In this document: positions 6,818 to 10,721 of the stretch, in pieces
Position numbering within the stretch: position 1 is the stretch's first letter
Layout of the letters: each line of letters opens with the position of its first letter
Assembly (NCBI GenBank): GCA_964453435.1
Contig: CAYVQZ010000098.1
Coordinates: 1 to 10,721, forward strand
Length of the DNA: 10,721 nucleotides
Direction of reading: 5' to 3'
From: CAYVQZ01 sp964453435
GTDB taxonomy: Bacteria > Abyssobacteria > SURF-5
Position numbers and translations under genes: made by a program
Notes under the pieces: generated by a model
The model's database searches: none
Told to the model about the DNA's origin: nothing
Seen by the model: only the letters and a program-made list of their open reading frames with translations

Positions 6818-8140
6818 GTGAACAAGAACGGTGAAGAATCGGTTTGCGCCTCGATTGCGTTTGCGGCATATGAAGCGGTCCTGGCGACGGGATTCATCGC
6901 ATTCTTCACGCCGTACGCGCTCATCAAAATGACTTACGCGCCAGCGTACCGGGCGGGAATCGCCCAACGGCTGGCGCTGAGAATTCCCGCCGGCGCGGCG
7001 GAGCGCGGGGCCGGTCCAATCTGGGTTCAGGCGGTATCATTGGGCGAGGTCAAATCCGTCGCTCCCCTCGTCAGGAAATTGGCCGAATCGTATCCGATCC
7101 CCATATTTCTCACCACCACCACGGCAACGGGCTTTCGTGTGGCGAACGAAATGCTCGGGAACAGGAGTGTCGTCTCGTATTTCCCGCTTGACTTCACTCC
7201 CATTGTCAAGAGGGCGCTCACCAAGGTGCAGCCTCGTGTCATTGTTCTGTTTGAGACGGAGATTTGGCCCAACTTCATTCGTGCCGCAAGTTCATCCAAG
7301 ATTCCGGTTATCATCGTGAACGGCAGAATCTCGGAGCGGTCGTTCAAGCATTATCGATTCCTGCCGAACGTGTTTCGGAACGTTGTCTCCAGAATCAGTT
7401 TTGCCGGCATGCAATCCGGGGCGGATGCGGAAAAAATTGTGGCGCTCGGCGCAGACCCCGAGAGGGTGGATGTGTGCGGCAACATGAAGTTCGATGCGGC
7501 GCCGGGGCCGCCTTCGAACGAGGAGGTGGAACAACTTCGAAAGACGTTGTCACTGGAAAACGGCGCCCCCCTGGTGGTTGCGGGCAGCACCCATGAGGGA
7601 GAGGAAGAGGCGATGCTTCGGGTGTATGGCGAGATTCTGGACGCGTTGCCGAGTGTGCGGCTGTTGCTTGCCCCGCGCCATCCGGAGAGATTCGAGCGCG
7701 TCGAGACCTTGATCCGACACCACGGGTTCGAGGTGCAGAGAAGAAGCGGCTCGCTTGAGGCGCGGGGAAAAAATTCCCGGGCGGTCATTCTCCTGGATAC
7801 TATCGGAGAACTTTCACGAGTCTATGCGCTGGCCGCCGTTGGCTTCGTGGGCGGCAGCCTCGCGGCAATCGGCGGCCATAACATCATCGAACCCGCCGCC
7901 GCGGGCGCGCCGGTCGTGTTCGGCCCTCACATGTTCCACTTCGAGGACGTAAAAGAGGCGTTTCTGTCGGAAAACGGCGCCGTCTGTGTCGCAGATGAAA
8001 AGATGTTGGCAGAGCGCATGCTCGATATATTGACGAATCCCGAGACGGCGGCGCGGCTGAGAGAAAACGCGAAACGCGTCGTCGATGCGAACCGTGGCGC
8101 GACCGACCGATATTGTCGCGCAATCGAGAGGTTTTTGTAG
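6818..8140 (+). CDS. waaA: 3-deoxy-D-manno-octulosonic acid (Kdo) transferase
   Basis: GT30 family enzyme that moves Kdo from CMP-Kdo onto lipid A precursor at the inner face of the cytoplasmic membrane. I chose GTG 6818 (440 aa) because AGAAGG (6804-6809) lies 8 nt before it; GTG 6812 is in frame and also possible. An N-terminal hydrophobic anchor (about 10-33) is followed by IWVQAVSLGEVKSVAPL with the likely catalytic Glu77, then FETEIWPN (from 145) with the second conserved Glu, VNGRISERS, GNMKFD, AGSTHEGEEEA, LLLAPRHPERF, and the donor-site segment FVGGSLAAIGGHNIIEP (343-359). Length and motif order are those of complete WaaA proteins. It follows the terminator by about 20 nt and no clear promoter is visible in that gap, so it may use a promoter inside the secretin gene or read-through. 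The next gene starts 21 nt downstream, so the two are probably cotranscribed. Confidence 0.95.
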   Translation: MNKNGEESVCASIAFAAYEAVLATGFIAFFTPYALIKMTYAPAYRAGIAQRLALRIPAGAAERGAGPIWVQAVSLGEVKSVAPLVRKLAESYPIPIFLTTTTATGFRVANEMLGNRSVVSYFPLDFTPIVKRALTKVQPRVIVLFETEIWPNFIRAASSSKIPVIIVNGRISERSFKHYRFLPNVFRNVVSRISFAGMQSGADAEKIVALGADPERVDVCGNMKFDAAPGPPSNEEVEQLRKTLSLENGAPLVVAGSTHEGEEEAMLRVYGEILDALPSVRLLLAPRHPERFERVETLIRHHGFEVQRRSGSLEARGKNSRAVILLDTIGELSRVYALAAVGFVGGSLAAIGGHNIIEPAAAGAPVVFGPHMFHFEDVKEAFLSENGAVCVADEKMLAERMLDILTNPETAARLRENAKRVVDANRGATDRYCRAIERFL

Positions 8141-8161
8141 AGTGTCCGGAGGAATTCGGGC

Positions 8162-10366
8162 TTGAAACAGTCGTCGCAGTCGGTTCACCGTGAAAACCCG
8201 CCACCCCTGCGGATTGCGCATAGATGGGCTCTCATCGTTATCCTTGCCCTTCTCGTATTCATGGTTTACGAGAACGCGCTGTCCAATGGTTTCGTGTTCG
8301 ACGACGTGTCGACAATCGAGAACAATCCGGCAATCCGCGATATCCGCTATGCGCATATCTTTTTCATCCGCCCTTTTTTCTTCGTCGGCCAGCGGGGAAT
8401 CGGGCCGGTGGATTTTGACTATTACCGTCCGATGGTTCTGATGTCGTACCTGGCCGATTATCACCTGTGGAGCACGGACCCGCGGGGATATCATCTCACC
8501 AACATCCTGCTTCACGGGATGGGCACAATCATGGTTTTTCTGCTTCTGGCCAGGCTGGGAATGAGCGCAAGGGCATCATTTATTGCAAGCGCGCTTTTTT
8601 CCGTCCATCCGGCCCTGGCGGACTCCGTCGCCGGCGTTTCCGGCAGGTCCGACCCACTCTGCGCGCTCTTTTTTCTTGTCAGCATTTACTGTTATGTTTG
8701 GGCCCGCCAGAAGGAGGCAGGCGCAAGAACCGCCCTGTTCTTGTGTTCCTATGGCTCATTCGTCCTCGCTCTGGTTTCGAAGGAAAACGCGGTCGCTCTT
8801 CCCATTATTCTCACTGCATATGAATTGCTTCGGCCCGGCGAATGCGTCGAGGAGAAGCTCATCTTCCGGGTAAAAGCGCTGGCGCCGATTTATGCGGTTG
8901 TCCCTTTTTACCTTGGGGTTCGGGCCGCTGTGGTCCCCACTCTGACCGCGTTCCCACAGGATTCGGCGGAATTCGGGCAAAGAATATTGACCGCGCTGCA
9001 CAGCATTGCCGCATATTGCGTGATGATGGCGCTCCCGCATGACCTCGGCTTTGAAACATTCATCCCGATGGTCAACTCGTTCGACAATCCGGTTGTCATT
9101 ATAGAAACCGCTTTTTTCGCCCTTATGGCGGCCGGCGTGGTGGCCGTTTCAAGAAAATTGCCTCGAGTCGCTTTCTTTGTCTTCTGGGTGTTTGCTTGCT
9201 TTTCGCCGTTCCTGTATTTCTTTCTTTTCCATCCGGAACCTCTATTCTTCACGCCGCCCCATTTTTTGTACTTTCCGGCAATCGGTCTTTCGGCATTGTG
9301 CGGTATGGCACTGGTGCGCGCTGCAAAATCAGGCCAATCGCGCCACGGCACATGGCAGCAAAAAGCCTTCGTCGCCGTGCCGGCGCTGGTGGTCTTTCTT
9401 TTCAGCGTTCAGACGATTCGGAGAAACATTGTGTGGCGGGACAATCTCACCTTCTTCTCCACCATGGCAAGGCATGCCCCGGAGAGCGCCCGAATCCGGA
9501 TCGGATTGGCGAACGCGTTCCTGAATGCCGAGCGGCCGGGCAGCGCCCTGTCGGAATACGCCAAGGCGTATGAGCTGGCAAGGGACGGGGTTGGTTCCGA
9601 TACCGATTCTTTCGCGGGGGCCGCCGGAGAAGTTTCGGAACAGACAGAAGGGCGAATCCGGGTCGTCAATCACTATGCAGCCGGAGCGCTCGCGGGAATG
9701 GGAGATGCTTATCGTATGCTGGGAGAGACAGACAATGCCATCCGCAGCTACTCGATGGCGCTACGCGAAAATGCCTTCGCCGCCGCGATCCATTTCAAGC
9801 TCGCCCGAATCTTCGAGGAAGCGGGCCGCTTCGAGGATGCAATCGCAAGTTACGAGCGGGCCTTGAGGGCGGACAGAAATTTCACCCAGGCAGCCACTTC
9901 CAGACAAATCGCTCTGACGAAAAAAGAAGTTTATGAACAGGCCAGACGCGTCTACCTCACGACTCTGCTCTCGCAGCAACGCGACTCCGCCGACGCTCTT
10001 TACAGTGAGGCCATCATGTTGCGGGTAACCGGAAAGCAGGATACGGCGATTCACCTGCTCAGGGAAGCGGTCGAAAAGGCTCCCCTCCATTTTGCCGCGA
10101 ATCTTGCGCTCGGCCAGCTTCTTTTTGAGCGGGGTGAGCATGTGGCGGCATTAGCCAGTTTCAGCGCCGCGTTTGCCAGCGAACCAACTTCGGCGCTCGC
10201 CGCATACGAAGTCGCAGTTACCTCTCTGGCGCTCGGAGATGTAATCGCCGCGCACGAGTGGGCGGTCCGCGCATACGAGCTTGAGCCCGATGAGTTTTAC
10301 GCGGAATTTCTCGGAAAGGTAAAGCAACGCCTGGACAGCGCCCAATTGGAAGAGCCGGACTCATGA
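8162..10366 (+). CDS. GT-C fold membrane glycosyltransferase-like protein with C-terminal TPRs (TMTC type)
   Basis: A 734-residue protein that starts at TTG 8162, supported by GGAGGA (8148-8153) with 8-nt spacing. The N-terminal 420 residues contain about ten hydrophobic segments and GT-C landmarks: SNGFVFDDVSTIENNPAI (41-58) with the FDD acidic pair of the first periplasmic loop, YYRPMVLMSYLADYHLW (87-103), GYHLTNILLH (109-118), SVHPALADSVAGVSGRSD (147-164) and SKENAVALP (206-214). Residues about 440-715 are TPR-like helical repeats, clearest at 513-535, 544-572, 610-640 and 645-675. The family (TMTC/O-mannosyltransferase-like, polyprenyl-phosphate sugar donors) transfers a sugar to protein or glycan on the outer face of the membrane; the acceptor here is unknown. 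It sits 21 nt after waaA. Some bacterial members may have lost catalysis; this one keeps the acidic pair. Confidence 0.8.
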   Translation: MKQSSQSVHRENPPPLRIAHRWALIVILALLVFMVYENALSNGFVFDDVSTIENNPAIRDIRYAHIFFIRPFFFVGQRGIGPVDFDYYRPMVLMSYLADYHLWSTDPRGYHLTNILLHGMGTIMVFLLLARLGMSARASFIASALFSVHPALADSVAGVSGRSDPLCALFFLVSIYCYVWARQKEAGARTALFLCSYGSFVLALVSKENAVALPIILTAYELLRPGECVEEKLIFRVKALAPIYAVVPFYLGVRAAVVPTLTAFPQDSAEFGQRILTALHSIAAYCVMMALPHDLGFETFIPMVNSFDNPVVIIETAFFALMAAGVVAVSRKLPRVAFFVFWVFACFSPFLYFFLFHPEPLFFTPPHFLYFPAIGLSALCGMALVRAAKSGQSRHGTWQQKAFVAVPALVVFLFSVQTIRRNIVWRDNLTFFSTMARHAPESARIRIGLANAFLNAERPGSALSEYAKAYELARDGVGSDTDSFAGAAGEVSEQTEGRIRVVNHYAAGALAGMGDAYRMLGETDNAIRSYSMALRENAFAAAIHFKLARIFEEAGRFEDAIASYERALRADRNFTQAATSRQIALTKKEVYEQARRVYLTTLLSQQRDSADALYSEAIMLRVTGKQDTAIHLLREAVEKAPLHFAANLALGQLLFERGEHVAALASFSAAFASEPTSALAAYEVAVTSLALGDVIAAHEWAVRAYELEPDEFYAEFLGKVKQRLDSAQLEEPDS

Positions 10367-10436
10367 GGGCCGGAGACTGGGAAAAAAACACGCAAAGAAT
10401 CTGCCCCCGAAGCGCGGGTTGCCCAGCCGTGGAGCA

Positions 10437-10490
10437 GGCTCAGGTTATTGGGGGACACCATGCGACATGGTGTCCCCCAATAACCCAGCC
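10437..10490. repeat. Long near-perfect palindrome, REP/MITE-like
   Basis: GGTTATTGGGGGACACCATG (10443-10462) is exactly complementary to 10466-10485 with only CGA as loop. After a small internal loop (2 nt against 1), GGCT (10437-10440) also pairs with AGCC (10487-10490). The total is 24 paired bases in 54 nt. No T run follows on either strand, so it is not a standard intrinsic terminator, although it could stop or stabilise both converging transcripts. It has the form of a mobile palindromic unit of the REP/IS200-Y1 transposase class; that link is a guess. Confidence 0.75.
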
Positions 10491-10507
10491 AAATATCGCG
10501 CCGGAAT

Positions 10508-10541
10508 GTGCGAATTCATTCGCACCCGCAAAGGGCTTTTT
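10508..10541 (+). terminator. Weak hairpin with nearby T run
   Basis: Stem GTGCGAA/TTCGCAC (10508-10514 with 10519-10525), loop TTCA. The T run (10537-10541) comes 11 nt after the stem, too far for a canonical intrinsic terminator, so it is only a candidate end signal for the plus-strand transcript. Confidence 0.25.
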
Positions 10542-10635
10542 CGGACCTTGATATAAGTGCGGACAACCTCCCAGTCCCGCAATTATTGGAAAGATTCACA
10601 GCGCGAGGCGGGCCGCAACCGAATCTGATCTTGGG

Positions 10636-10662
10636 CTGTCTGCTAAGATTTCCCGCAGACAG
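10636..10662. repeat. 8-bp hairpin spanning the stop of the minus-strand gene
   Basis: CTGTCTGC (10636-10643) pairs perfectly with GCAGACAG (10655-10662), 11-nt loop. The minus-strand stop codon (10643-10645) lies at the stem-loop junction, so the last codons of the gene are inside the element. The arms share CTGTCTGC and GCAGAC with the hairpin insert at 428-454. No T run follows in the minus direction. Confidence 0.55.
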
Positions 10663-10721
10663 ATGAGACCGTGCGTGTGAGGCCTTCGGAGAACGTGACG
10701 AGGGGGCGGTATCCGAGGTCG
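10643..10721 (-). CDS. C-terminal end of a sugar-nucleotide epimerase/dehydratase (SDR), partial
   Basis: The minus strand enters the window reading DLGYRPLVTFSEGLTRTV and then SSVCGKS before a TAG stop (10643-10645). The pattern 'LGY-P-V-F-EGL--TV' is the characteristic C-terminal helix region of extended short-chain dehydrogenases acting on nucleotide sugars, such as UDP-glucose/GlcNAc 4-epimerases. Only about 25 residues are present, so the catalytic Tyr-x-x-x-Lys and the NAD-binding glycines lie outside and the substrate cannot be named. Family members usually continue with a Trp-Tyr pair (TVEWY); here this is replaced by a short divergent tail encoded in the hairpin at 10636-10662. It converges on the GT-C/TPR gene and would fit a surface polysaccharide locus. 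Confidence 0.55.
   Translation of the reverse strand, partial: DLGYRPLVTFSEGLTRTVSSVCGKS

Larger units (their letters stand above)
10367..10642. other. Non-coding region between converging genes, holding hairpins
   Basis: The TPR gene (plus strand) and the epimerase-like gene (minus strand) converge here. I see no gene. A short open frame at 10363-10551 runs straight through a perfect 20-bp palindrome and has no recognisable content. Besides the palindrome there is a small stem, GTGCGAA (10508-10514) with TTCGCAC (10519-10525), loop TTCA, followed by a run of five T at 10537-10541. Neither makes a textbook terminator for the upstream gene. Confidence 0.6.

Noticed and set aside
10363..10551. 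62-codon plus-strand frame overlapping the end of the TPR gene
   Set aside because: It reads through both arms of the perfect palindrome and has no recognisable sequence features.

Overview
The window looks like chromosomal DNA from a diderm (Gram-negative type) bacterium. It carries an outer-membrane secretin and WaaA (KdtA), the Kdo transferase of lipopolysaccharide core assembly. The four-gene pilus cluster (PilM/PilN fusion, PilO-like protein, small PilP/GspC-like protein, TPR-secretin) resembles in order and domain make-up the Amuc_1101-1098 pilus-like cluster of Akkermansia. The long intergenic array of 'accacgaattacacgaatt' type repeats is of a kind often seen in environmental bacteria of the PVC group (Verrucomicrobia, Lentisphaerae, Kiritimatiellae, Planctomycetes) and neighbouring candidate phyla. 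A PVC-like origin is therefore my best guess, but it is an inference.

Layout. Bases 1-283 have no convincing gene and hold a weak terminator-like GC-rich hairpin. Bases 284-745 are a composite array of short repeats in both orientations, one copy of which is split by a 27-nt hairpin insert. Directly after it is a textbook sigma70 promoter (TTGACA, 17 bp, TATAAT; 784-812), then a leader of about 120 nt ending in a Shine-Dalgarno/hairpin/start arrangement. The pilus operon follows (940-6741): pilM-pilN fusion, PilO-like gene, PilP/GspC-like gene with a TTG start, and secretin, closed by a rho-independent terminator (6761-6795). A second pair on the same strand follows: waaA (about 6818-8140) and a GT-C/TPR membrane protein of the TMTC type (8162-10366, TTG start behind a strong GGAGGA). 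The right end (10367-10642) is non-coding and carries a 20-bp perfect stem hairpin. The last 79 bases hold the C-terminal end of a sugar-nucleotide epimerase-like gene on the minus strand.

How the genes work together. The first operon builds a trans-envelope scaffold: a cytoplasmic ATPase-fold ring (PilM) joined to an inner-membrane PilN, a PilO-like partner, a PilP-like periplasmic connector, and an outer-membrane secretin pore. The window has no motor ATPase, platform protein or pilin, so those must be elsewhere or absent. The second group concerns surface glycoconjugates: Kdo transfer to lipid A, a polyprenyl-sugar dependent GT-C transferase candidate, and a nucleotide-sugar epimerase-like protein.
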